From an uncultured Paracoccaceae bacterium (GTDB lineage Bacteria > Pseudomonadota > Alphaproteobacteria > Rhodobacterales > Rhodobacteraceae), in assembly GCA_947496605.1 (NCBI GenBank), contig CANMDF010000002.1, positions 896,339-960,338 on the forward strand: a stretch of DNA of 64,000 bases. The letters are read 5' to 3'. The notes beneath the pieces were generated by a model. It worked only from the letters and a program-made list of their open reading frames with translations, ran no database searches and had not been told where the DNA came from. The position numbers and the translations under genes are program-made. Shown here piece by piece: positions 35,834 through 42,664 of the stretch (position 1 is its first letter; every line of letters starts with the position of its first letter).

Positions 35834-35980
35834 TTATTCGTCGATGTCGCCGCGGATCAGCCAGCCTTTGGCGCCGACCATCTCGGCAGGGGCATATCCA
35901 AGCAGGATGCGTTCGGCTATTCCGACAAAAACGAGGGCCATGGAGACTTCGAAGAAAGAGATATTCGTTAACAGTGACAT
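35834..35980 (-). CDS. 48-residue single-helix membrane protein
   Basis: On the minus strand ATG 35980 opens a frame beginning MSLLTNISFFEVSMALVFVG and ending GAKGWLIRGDIDE, stop TAA at 35834-35836. A hydrophobic helix spans about residues 7-29 (SFFEVSMALVFVGIAERILL), followed by a short polar tail. An AGGGA lies about 9-13 bases upstream. Codons look like those of neighbouring genes, with no rare runs. No family recognised; probably a small inner-membrane or periplasm-facing protein. Its existence rests on the frame and a possible ribosome-binding site. Confidence 0.55.
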   Translation of the reverse strand: MSLLTNISFFEVSMALVFVGIAERILLGYAPAEMVGAKGWLIRGDIDE

Positions 35981-36169
35981 CGGCAGCGTTCCCTATTGCT
36001 TGCATTAAGTTTTACGTAACGAAGCCGTCGAAAACGTGACGATCCTTGGGCTTTTGAGCCTGTAACGTGGCGGCACACGTCTACATTGTGTCACAAGTCT
36101 GTCTCGGTTAGATGAACCGAATGTGGCGGGTTTTCCACAAGCCCCTGTAATGGAATGATTAAATATGGG

Positions 36170-36218
36170 CAGGGTTGCCAATTGTGCGATAAGTCACAGT
36201 ATTGTTTCGCCAACCCTG
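36170..36218. promoter_or_regulatory. Spaced inverted repeat near 36.2 kb
   Basis: CAGGGTTG (36170-36177) and CAACCCTG (36211-36218) are perfect 8-bp arms with 33 bases between. It lies just downstream of the leftward SRPBCC gene's stop, so it may be the base of a terminating stem or a binding site. No U-tract. Confidence 0.3.
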
Positions 36219-36234
36219 ATCGTATGCCGCGCCT

Positions 36235-36642
36235 TTAAACTGCGTGAAGTGATTCTCTCATGCGGGCCATGTGGTCATCCCAGCCCTTATCCAGCGCCAA
36301 GGTCAGATCGAATGCAGCCGCGCCTTCGGGTAGGCCTTCGTGTGTCAAAGACAGGCGCGTACCGCCAGCCACGTCATCTAGCCGCCATGTGACAGTGCTG
36401 ACCGCATCACCCATCGGACCGATCGTGAAAGTATAGGACAGATGATCATAGGGCGTGGCTGCAATGACTTTGCCCCACATCAGTTTGTTGCCACTTTCCG
36501 TTCCGAACATTTCATAGTCATCCCCTTCTGCGAGGGTTTGGGCGGGCTTGTGAAACCAAATCGCCAGCTTGTCTGGATCTGTCAGATAGGCCCAGACATC
36601 GGCTTTGCTGGCTTTCAGGTAGATTTGTTTTTGAAGGGTCAT
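36235..36642 (-). CDS. SRPBCC (AHSA1-type) domain protein
   Basis: 135 residues forming a single START/Bet v1-like helix-grip domain of the activator-of-Hsp90-like family (KQIYLKASKADVWAYLTDPD with LAIWFHKP, then LTHEGLPEGAAAFDLTLALD and W-DDHMARM). Such proteins bind hydrophobic ligands. It overlaps the upstream ArsR gene by 4 bases (ATGA), an arrangement common for ArsR-SRPBCC pairs; the ligand is unknown. Confidence 0.9.
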   Translation of the reverse strand: MTLQKQIYLKASKADVWAYLTDPDKLAIWFHKPAQTLAEGDDYEMFGTESGNKLMWGKVIAATPYDHLSYTFTIGPMGDAVSTVTWRLDDVAGGTRLSLTHEGLPEGAAAFDLTLALDKGWDDHMARMRESLHAV

Positions 36643-36953
36643 TGCGTGTCCTTTTCAATGGCAGATTTAAGAATGGTCAGTCGGGCGTCCCAGAAGGCAT
36701 CAAAGAATGTCAGCCAGTCGCGGATCGGGGCCATACCTGTTGGATTGAGGGCATTGATGCGTTCGCGACCTTCGGCGCGCACTGTGATTAGCCCACCATC
36801 AGACAGAACAGTCAGGTGCTTTTTCACGGCAGCGCGTGTCATATCGAAATTATCGGCGACCTCTGCGATGGTCATATCCTTATCGCGGAGCATCAAGAGA
36901 ATATCGCGCCGTGTTGGGTCAGCGAGAGCGCGGAACATTGGTTGTGTGTCCAT
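36639..36953 (-). CDS. ArsR-family transcriptional regulator
   Basis: 104 residues from ATG 36953 (MDTQPMFRALADPTRRDILL), preceded by AGAAGAG; a further in-frame ATG at 36980 lies within the operator repeat. Winged helix-turn-helix: DPTRRDILLMLRDKDMTIAE then VADNFDMTRAAVKKHLTVLS (recognition helix) and DGGLITVRAEGR wing. The metal-binding Cys motif of ArsR/SmtB is absent, so it is not a classical metal sensor. Forms a unit with the SRPBCC gene and is divergent from mmcB. Confidence 0.92.
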   Translation of the reverse strand: MDTQPMFRALADPTRRDILLMLRDKDMTIAEVADNFDMTRAAVKKHLTVLSDGGLITVRAEGRERINALNPTGMAPIRDWLTFFDAFWDARLTILKSAIEKDTQ

Positions 36954-36971
36954 GAATGGGTCTCTTCTATG

Positions 36972-37015
36972 TGATACCATTTAGTATCATATAAATATGA
37001 AACTAAATGGTATCA
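36972..37015. promoter_or_regulatory. Long inverted repeat: probable ArsR operator
   Basis: TGATACCATTTAGT (36972-36985) and its exact reverse complement ACTAAATGGTATCA (37002-37015) form 14-bp arms separated by 16 AT-rich bases. The left arm extends into a second symmetric unit TGATAC-N6-GTATCA (36972-36989). The repeat lies between the ArsR start and mmcB, so autoregulation is the simplest reading. Confidence 0.75.
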
Positions 37016-37044
37016 TGTCAACAGGGTTTTTCTTCTTGAGTTTT

Positions 37045-37059
37045 GTTCACGTATTGTTC
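37045..37059 (+). promoter_or_regulatory. LexA (SOS) box upstream of mmcB
   Basis: GTTCACGTATTGTTC matches the alphaproteobacterial LexA consensus GTTC-N7-GTTC exactly. It ends 12 bases before the mmcB start codon, a position that would block transcription or translation initiation at the promoter. Confidence 0.8.
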
Positions 37060-37071
37060 AGGGTAGTGTGC

Positions 37072-37536
37072 ATGCCTGATGATGCAGCCTCACCCAGCCT
37101 GATGCCCGGCCAATTGCTGGCCCGTGGCGTTTCCCGTGCGCTGCGTAGTCATGATTTTGTGAGTGTCGAAGAGCTGGTTCCCACTTCTGGCTTGCGCGTT
37201 GATGTGATGGCTTTGGGACCAAAGGGTGAGGTCTGGATTGTTGAGTGCAAGTCCAGTCGCGCTGATTTTCAGTCTGATCACAAATGGCAGGGGTATCTGG
37301 AATGGTGTGATCGGTTCTTTTGGGCCGTCGACAGCGATTTCCCAACCGAGCTGTTACCCGATGATACCGGGCTGATCATTGCCGATGCTTATGACGCCGA
37401 GATCATTCGTATGGGACCAGAAGCAAAATTGGCCGCCGCGCGGCGTAGAGTAATGGTGCAAAAGTTCGCACGTCATGCTGCTATGAGGGCGCAAACAGCG
37501 CGTGATCCGGGGTTTGTCAGTCCGCAAATCTATTAG
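37072..37536 (+). CDS. mmcB: MmcB-family DNA repair protein
   Basis: 154 residues from ATG 37072 (MPDDAASPSLMPGQLLARGV), with AGGG 8 bases before; the frame is open further up but crosses the LexA box and operator. The fold is PD-(D/E)xK nuclease-like: D44 in LRVDVMALGP and E58-x-K60 in WIVECKSSR, followed by FQSDHKWQGYLEWCDRFFWA. MmcB was described in Caulobacter as an SOS-regulated protein contributing to mitomycin C resistance (family knowledge). The exact LexA box supports SOS control here. Divergent from ArsR/SRPBCC. Confidence 0.88.
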   Translation: MPDDAASPSLMPGQLLARGVSRALRSHDFVSVEELVPTSGLRVDVMALGPKGEVWIVECKSSRADFQSDHKWQGYLEWCDRFFWAVDSDFPTELLPDDTGLIIADAYDAEIIRMGPEAKLAAARRRVMVQKFARHAAMRAQTARDPGFVSPQIY

Positions 37537-37624
37537 AATTGGTCGGGTTCCTAACTGCAAAATTGATTGACTTTGTAGCGTCAGACAGCACCATTGAAGC
37601 GATTATTTTATTGAGTGATTGCCA

Positions 37625-38152
37625 ATGACAGATATCTCTATTGAAAACTGCCAAACCTTGCCGCCTTCGGGCGATCTGGATGGGGTCTTGGGTGAATACT
37701 ATGCGCTGATCGTCCAAAGGATGCGGGACATGGGATTTGATATCCCGCTCGCCGCACCACAAAGCGCGTTGGCCGAGTTTTGGGCACAGTCAGATGCGTA
37801 CCTGCCGCCAAACGGTTGCATTCTTCTGGCGCGGACCGGCGATGGCGAGGTCGTGGCATGTGGGATGATGAAACGGTTTGATGCAGACACCGGTGAACTT
37901 AAGCGGGTCTATGTGAAACCAAAGGTGCGCGGTTTGGGGATCGGCAAGACGCTGATTGAAATGCGTGAAAAAGTTGCGCGCGACATGGGTTTGAAAAGGC
38001 TGGTGGCCGACACGCTGACGCCTAGCATCGAAATGCGTGCGCTCTATCCGAAGTTGGGATTTGTTGAGCTGGATACGCCGTTGGAGACCACAACCTACAA
38101 GGATCAGGCAATGCTACGCGATCAAATGCACTTCTTTGAAAAGATTCTCTAA
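37625..38152 (+). CDS. GNAT-family N-acetyltransferase
   Basis: 175 residues from ATG 37625. The acetyl-CoA-binding motif A is seen as ELKRVYVKPKVRGLGIGKTL (about 92-111), with a Q/R-x-x-G-x-G/A pattern (RGLGIG), and motif B further on (LYPKLGFVELDTPLE). The substrate is unknown. A TTG start two codons earlier is possible. Unrelated by sequence to the second GNAT gene at 38451. Confidence 0.88.
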   Translation: MTDISIENCQTLPPSGDLDGVLGEYYALIVQRMRDMGFDIPLAAPQSALAEFWAQSDAYLPPNGCILLARTGDGEVVACGMMKRFDADTGELKRVYVKPKVRGLGIGKTLIEMREKVARDMGLKRLVADTLTPSIEMRALYPKLGFVELDTPLETTTYKDQAMLRDQMHFFEKIL

Positions 38153-38180
38153 AGCGGGGATTTGGATTTCAAAATCCTTA

Positions 38181-38369
38181 CTAAGTCTTCACAGCCCGCG
38201 CGGCCATCGCGGCCGCCTTGATCTCCTCGGCGATTTCGTCAGCTTCTTCCGGGTCAAAATCCATCGGGATTTCGATGCCATCAGCCTCGATGAATATCCG
38301 CACCATGCCTTGATCGGTTGGCCCGATTTGCATGTTGGCTTCGATGTCGCGTTCGTTGTTGATACCCAT
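38181..38369 (-). CDS. DUF6324-family small protein
   Basis: 62 residues (MGINNERDIEANMQIGPTDQ...), acidic, with an EEADEIAEEIKAAAMAARAV helix at the C-terminus. Short proteins of this type, known as DUF6324, are frequent in Rhodobacterales. The function is not known. Convergent with the first GNAT gene and divergent from the second. Confidence 0.75.
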   Translation of the reverse strand: MGINNERDIEANMQIGPTDQGMVRIFIEADGIEIPMDFDPEEADEIAEEIKAAAMAARAVKT

Positions 38370-38450
38370 GTCAGTCCCTTTGATCTGATGGCACTTGTCC
38401 TACCTTGGGGTGGGCTTGATTGGCAAGGGCAGGGCGGGCAATGATGCGAC

Positions 38451-38930
38451 ATGGAATTTGCCCTGCGCCCTTTTGTTGCTGATGACGCCGACTGGTTGGT
38501 TGAACAGCACGCCACCCACTACGCACAAGCCGAAGGGTTTGATGACAGCTTTGGCCCATTGGTGCGCAGCATCATTGATGGTTTTCTGACGGCGCATGAT
38601 GAAACTTGCGAAGCGGGATGGATTGCGCATCGTGCTGATCAGCGTTTGGGCAGCATCTTTTGTGTGTGCAAGGATGATAGCACTGCCAAGCTGCGCCTCT
38701 TCTATGTGGTGGATGAGGCCCGCGGTACGGGTGTCGCGCAAGCGCTGCTGGACCAATGTTTGGGTTTTGCTCGCGGCGCTGGCTACGCCGGTTTGACCCT
38801 TTGGACCCACGAAAGCCATGCCGCCGCCGGCCGCATCTATGCCCGCAACGGCCTGTCCCGGACACATGCTGTCCCTGTTCATTCTTTTGGTGTCGATCTG
38901 GTGGAAGAGACCTGGCAGATTGCGTTTTAG
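38451..38930 (+). CDS. GNAT-family N-acetyltransferase
   Basis: 159 residues. Motif A: LRLFYVVDEARGTGVAQALL (about 83-102), including RGTGVAQ, and a C-terminal part with YARNGLSRTHAVPVHSFG. A proteobacterial GNAT of unknown substrate. The start MEFALRPFVADDADWLVEQH fits the family. A tRNA-His gene lies directly downstream. Confidence 0.88.
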   Translation: MEFALRPFVADDADWLVEQHATHYAQAEGFDDSFGPLVRSIIDGFLTAHDETCEAGWIAHRADQRLGSIFCVCKDDSTAKLRLFYVVDEARGTGVAQALLDQCLGFARGAGYAGLTLWTHESHAAAGRIYARNGLSRTHAVPVHSFGVDLVEETWQIAF

Positions 38931-38973
38931 AGGACTTGCAATCGTGATCCCATCCCGCTAGATCAGCTTTGTT

Positions 38974-39050
38974 GCCGCCTTAGCTCAGTTGGTTAGAGCA
39001 CTGGTTTGTGGAACCAGGGGTCCCCCGTTCAAGCCGGGGAGGCGGTACCA
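38974..39050 (+). tRNA. tRNA-His (anticodon GTG)
   Basis: 77-nt cloverleaf with encoded CCA: acceptor GCCGCCT/AGGCGGT with a G1-U72 wobble, anticodon stem CTGGT/ACCAG around TTGTGGA (anticodon GTG), T-stem CCCCG/CGGGG. The base before G1 is T and the discriminator is A73, so the usual His identity pair G-1:C73 is not encoded. A clade of alphaproteobacteria is known to use tRNA-His of this type. Confidence 0.96.
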
Positions 39051-39083
39051 TCCCCCACAGGTTTGTGCGCTTTGAAATGGTCG

Positions 39084-39120
39084 AAGCCTCCGGCGGGAGT
39101 TTTTTGGCCAAGATGAAGGA
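39084..39120 (+). repeat. Intergenic element with terminator-like T-run before rluA-type gene
   Basis: GAAGCCTCCGGCGGGAGTTT, then a T-run, GGCCAAGATGAAGGA. It shares its first 15-20 bases with the copy at 16515-16533, and its tail with the element before soxD. It directly provides AAGGAG for the downstream gene. Confidence 0.55.
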
Positions 39121-39128
39121 GCGGGAGT

Positions 39129-40157
39129 GTGTCTGAAATCATTGCGTTTGTGATTTCGCCAGCGCCGCCGCCGCGTTTGGACAAGGCTTTGGGCCGCGAC
39201 GTACCAAGCAGTGCTGCACTAAGCCGTTCGCGCCTGAGCAAGTTGATATTAGAGGGTGCGGTCACGGTAGACGGCGTCGTGGTGACTGACCCACGGTTTC
39301 GGGTCGCCGAAGGTGCGCAGATCGCGGTGACTGTTGCTGTTGCCGAGGAAAGCCACATTGGTGGCGAAGATATCCCGTTGGATGTGGTGTTTGAGGATGA
39401 CGATCTGATCGTCGTGAATAAACCTGCCGGCATGGTCGTTCATCCTGCCCCCGGAACACCGGGGGGAACATTGGTGAACGCACTGATCCATCACTGTGGT
39501 GAGACGCTGTCTGGGGTCGGTGGAATGAAACGCCCCGGCATCGTGCACCGTATTGATAAGGAAACGACGGGTTTGTTGGTGGCTGCAAAGTCGGACCGCG
39601 CCCATCACCATCTGGCCGATCAGTTTGCAGCCCACACGGTGGAAAGACGCTATTTGGCGGTTTGTTATGGGCTGCCCGATCAAAACGATCCCCGATTGCG
39701 TGGGATCAAAGGCACGTCATTTGAGCCGGGCAATATTCTCAAAGTCCAAACAATGCTTGGGCGTCATCGGACTGACAGGCAACGTCAGGCTGTGTCTTTC
39801 ACCGCGGGGCGTCATGCTGTGACGCGGTCGCGCATTGTGCAAGGACTGGGTGTGCCACCTTGTGCTGCACTGATTGAGTGTTGGCTGGAAACGGGTCGCA
39901 CCCATCAAATCCGGGTACATATGGCCCATTGCGGACACGCATTGATCGGTGACCCTGTCTATGGGGGCCGTCGCAAACTGTCACCAAAGGTCATTGGCGA
40001 AGCTGGAGTTGCCGCTGTCGCCAACTTTGGACGTCAGGCCCTTCATGCGGCGACTTTGGGCTTTGAACACCCTGTTTCTGGGGAAATCTTGCAGTTTGAA
40101 GCCGGGATCCCGGAAGATATGCAGGAATTACTGCGCAATCTTGGCGCGCACGGCTGA
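39129..40157 (+). CDS. RluA-family pseudouridine synthase
   Basis: 342 residues. N-terminal S4-type RNA-binding part (about 15-75, RLDKALGRDVPSSAALSRSR) and a catalytic domain with the invariant aspartate D143 in HRIDKETTGLL, plus GRTHQIRVHMAHCGHALIGD near residue 256-275. The best match is the RluD type (23S rRNA 1911/1915/1917), which also has an S4 domain, but the exact target is not proven. GTG start after AAGGAGCGGGA. Followed after about 160 bases by rpoH. Confidence 0.92.
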   Translation: MSEIIAFVISPAPPPRLDKALGRDVPSSAALSRSRLSKLILEGAVTVDGVVVTDPRFRVAEGAQIAVTVAVAEESHIGGEDIPLDVVFEDDDLIVVNKPAGMVVHPAPGTPGGTLVNALIHHCGETLSGVGGMKRPGIVHRIDKETTGLLVAAKSDRAHHHLADQFAAHTVERRYLAVCYGLPDQNDPRLRGIKGTSFEPGNILKVQTMLGRHRTDRQRQAVSFTAGRHAVTRSRIVQGLGVPPCAALIECWLETGRTHQIRVHMAHCGHALIGDPVYGGRRKLSPKVIGEAGVAAVANFGRQALHAATLGFEHPVSGEILQFEAGIPEDMQELLRNLGAHG

Positions 40158-40255
40158 AATATTTGATCCCATGTGCGTGAGCGCACGGTAACGCCTCTCG
40201 TAAAACTAAACCACATAGTTCATATTACTTTTCACGGAATTCGAAGAGGGTTATA

Positions 40256-40284
40256 CTTGAAACCTGATTTCGGCATTCCCATAT
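40256..40284 (+). promoter_or_regulatory. Heat-shock (sigma-32) promoter of rpoH
   Basis: CTTGAAA (40256-40262), a 15-base spacer and CCCATAT (40278-40284) match the RpoH consensus (CTTGAAA-N11..16-CCCCATnT) in all but one position. It lies 37 bases upstream of the rpoH start, implying autoregulated heat-shock transcription. Confidence 0.75.
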
Positions 40285-40320
40285 CCATGTTAAGCCTTTA
40301 AACATAGGAGGGCAGATACA

Positions 40321-41217
40321 GTGAGTAATTATAAGAATCTTCCAGCACCAACCCCAGAGGGTGGTCTGAACCGTTATATGCAAGAAATCCGCAAGTTCCC
40401 CATGCTGGAGCCTGAGCAAGAGTATATGCTCGCCAAGCGTTGGGTGGACCACGAGGACACAGATGCCGCCCATCAGATGGTCACATCGCACCTGCGATTG
40501 GCTGCTAAAATTGCCATGGGGTACCGTGGCTATGGTTTGCCACAGGCAGAGGTGATCTCGGAGGCCAATGTTGGCCTGATGCAGGCTGTAAAGCGTTTTG
40601 ACCCGGAAAAGGGCTTTCGTTTGGCGACCTATGCTATGTGGTGGATCCGCGCCTCGATCCAGGAATATATCCTGCGGTCATGGTCTTTGGTCAAGCTGGG
40701 CACGACGTCGGCGCAGAAGAAACTGTTCTTTAACCTGCGCAAAGCGAAGAACCGCATTGGTGCGCTTGAAGACGGCGATATGCGTCCTGAAAACGTCGCT
40801 CGCATTGCCAATGACTTGGGCGTGACAGAAACCGAAGTTATTTCCATGAACCGGCGCTTGTCGGGTGGTGATGCGTCGTTGAATGCGACCGTCAGCGCCG
40901 ATGGCGAAGGTGCGGCCCAATGGCAGGATTGGCTTGAGGATGAAAGCGCAAACACCGCTGCCGACTATGAAGCAAGTGACGAGCTTACCGCCCGCCGCGA
41001 GCTGTTGGCCGAAGCGATGGAAGTGCTGAATGATCGCGAGAAAGACATCCTGATGCAGCGTCGCTTGTCCGAAGAAACGGTGACGCTAGAGGATCTGAGC
41101 GGTCAGTATGATGTGAGCCGCGAGCGTATTCGTCAAATTGAAGTGCGTGCGTTTGAGAAGCTGCAGTCCAAGATGCAAGAGCTTGCACGCCAAAAGGGCA
41201 TGCTAGCAGACGCCTAA
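40321..41217 (+). CDS. rpoH: Heat-shock sigma factor RpoH (sigma-32)
   Basis: 298 residues. Regions 2.1-2.4 (LVTSHLRLAAKIAMGYRGYG... ATYAMWWIRASIQEYILRS), the RpoH box QKKLFFNLR (132-140), and region 4.2 with [20 protein letters not shown] near the C-terminus. It directs transcription of chaperones and proteases at high temperature. Start is GTG with GGAGGG upstream. The promoter ahead is itself of RpoH type and an intrinsic terminator follows. Roseobacters often carry more than one rpoH; this is one of them. Confidence 0.96.
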   Translation: MSNYKNLPAPTPEGGLNRYMQEIRKFPMLEPEQEYMLAKRWVDHEDTDAAHQMVTSHLRLAAKIAMGYRGYGLPQAEVISEANVGLMQAVKRFDPEKGFRLATYAMWWIRASIQEYILRSWSLVKLGTTSAQKKLFFNLRKAKNRIGALEDGDMRPENVARIANDLGVTETEVISMNRRLSGGDASLNATVSADGEGAAQWQDWLEDESANTAADYEASDELTARRELLAEAMEVLNDREKDILMQRRLSEETVTLEDLSGQYDVSRERIRQIEVRAFEKLQSKMQELARQKGMLADA

Positions 41218-41241
41218 AGCGCCCAATCTTCAAATTTCAAG

Positions 41242-41276
41242 AATCCCCGTTGGCATGGCTGACGGGGATTTTTTTT
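41242..41276 (+). terminator. Intrinsic terminator of rpoH
   Basis: AATCCCCGT (41242-41250) pairs with ACGGGGATT (41262-41270) around an 11-base loop, followed directly by a run of T. Textbook Rho-independent structure, 25 bases after the rpoH stop. Confidence 0.9.
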
Positions 41277-41352
41277 GTGCATTTTTCGGCACCCAGAGGT
41301 TTTCATCCCACAAGTGTTGGCGCTAACATCTTGCAAGAAGAGGATCACAACC

Positions 41353-42327
41353 ATGAAGCCAGTTCGGTGGGGCATTTTAGGTGCCGCAAATTTTGCACAG
41401 AAACATATGGCGCCCGCCATTCATGCAGCGAAAGGTGCCGACCTTGTCGCTTTGGCCACTTCAAGCGCTAACAAGGCCGCAGGCTTTCAGGCTTTTGCGC
41501 CCCGATTGAAGGTCCACGACAGCTATGACGCGCTTTTGGAGGATCCTGAAATCGATGTGGTGTATATTCCGCTGCCCAATCATTTGCATGTTGAATGGTC
41601 ACTAAAGGCACTGGCAGCGGGAAAGCATGTTCTTTGCGAAAAGCCGATGACGCTTAGGGCAAATGAATTTGACCAACTGATTGCTGCGCGTGATCAGTCC
41701 GGCAAGCTGGCGGCTGAGGCTTATATGATCGTGCATCATCCGCAATTTCACCGGGCCCGCGCCCTTGTCCAAGGCGGTGCGATCGGCAAATTGGTGCATG
41801 TCGATGCGACCTTCAGCTTCTTTAATGATGATGCTTCAAACATTCGCAACAGGCCCGAAGCGGGCGGCGGCGGTTTGCGTGACATTGGGGTCTATACCTT
41901 TGGTGCCGCACGTTTTGTCACAGGGCAAGAACCCGATGCGATCCCTTATGCAAAGCTGCGTCTAGACAATGAAGTCGATGTTTTCGCGCAAGTGGCCGCT
42001 GAGTTCCCAGATTTTACATATGCTGCGACCGTTTCGATGCGGATGTTCCCACGCCAAGGGATCACCTTTCACGGCGAGAAAGGTGTCTTGACCTTAACCT
42101 GTCCGTTCAATGCGAATGTGTTTGATGTCTCAGAGCTGCGGTTGGAAAATGACGACCTGACCGTCGTGACGGAACGGTGGCCAGCGGTGAACCAATACAC
42201 GCTTCAGGTGGAAAATTTTTGCAATTCAGTGCAAACTGGCGCTGATTACCCATGCCCGCTTGAATTTTCCCGCGGCACACAGCACATGATGGATATGGTT
42301 TTTGCGGCTAGTGGACAGCCCGCGTAG
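41353..42327 (+). CDS. Gfo/Idh/MocA-family oxidoreductase
   Basis: 324 residues from ATG 41353 (MKPVRWGILGAANFAQKHMA) with AGAGGA upstream. N-terminal Rossmann domain GILGAANFAQ, then DVVYIPLPNHLHVEWSLKAL, the catalytic lysine motif HVLCEKPMTLRA (about 93-104), and EAYMIVHHPQFHRARALV. NAD(P)-dependent dehydrogenase of sugars or similar polyols; the substrate cannot be told. The DUF4389 gene follows at once. Confidence 0.9.
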   Translation: MKPVRWGILGAANFAQKHMAPAIHAAKGADLVALATSSANKAAGFQAFAPRLKVHDSYDALLEDPEIDVVYIPLPNHLHVEWSLKALAAGKHVLCEKPMTLRANEFDQLIAARDQSGKLAAEAYMIVHHPQFHRARALVQGGAIGKLVHVDATFSFFNDDASNIRNRPEAGGGGLRDIGVYTFGAARFVTGQEPDAIPYAKLRLDNEVDVFAQVAAEFPDFTYAATVSMRMFPRQGITFHGEKGVLTLTCPFNANVFDVSELRLENDDLTVVTERWPAVNQYTLQVENFCNSVQTGADYPCPLEFSRGTQHMMDMVFAASGQPA

Positions 42328-42336
42328 GAGTTGATG

Positions 42337-42624
42337 ATGGCAAAAGATCAAGACACAGCCGACACCGAGGCCAAAGAGGACTTTGACAGTATCTGGGTCC
42401 GCCTGCTGCATATGGTCATAATCTCATTCATGATGAGTATCACCAGCACGCTTTTGGGTTTGCTGACTGTCGCACAATTCCTGATCATGCTGTTCAACAA
42501 GCGCGAACCAAATGAACAGTTGGCCGAATTGGGCACAACGATGGGCGTTTGGATGGCCAAAGCCGCGCGATACCAGACCGCCGCGAGCGAGGTGAAGCCA
42601 TGGCCATGGACAGAGCTAGACTAG
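42337..42624 (+). CDS. DUF4389-family membrane protein
   Basis: 95 residues from the ATG 6 bases after AGGAG. One membrane helix pair region: LLHMVIISFMMSITSTLLGL LTVAQFLIMLF (about 24-55), then NKREPNEQLAELGTTMGVWM and the aromatic tail YQTAASEVKPWPWTELD. This is the compact DUF4389 layout. Function unknown. Convergent with pepF. Confidence 0.85.
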   Translation: MAKDQDTADTEAKEDFDSIWVRLLHMVIISFMMSITSTLLGLLTVAQFLIMLFNKREPNEQLAELGTTMGVWMAKAARYQTAASEVKPWPWTELD

Positions 42625-42664
42625 GAAAAGCAACCATAGCTTGATGCTACGGCCGCTTTACTGA

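Larger units (their letters stand above)
35574..36234. other. 660-bp intergenic stretch with structured segment and a small ORF
   Basis: The region carries one short gene on the minus strand (35834-35980) and otherwise no recognised ORF. A chain of short hairpins between 35627 and 35724 and a perfect repeat pair at 36170-36218 are listed separately. TCGGTT and AACCGA (36104-36120) form a further small hairpin. No tRNA is present. Confidence 0.6.

Noticed and set aside
36155..36238. 27-codon ORF with a CxxC-like motif (MIKYGQGCQLCDKSQYC)
   Set aside because: It overlaps the spaced inverted repeat and the 3' end of the SRPBCC gene, has no good ribosome-binding site and is too short to judge.
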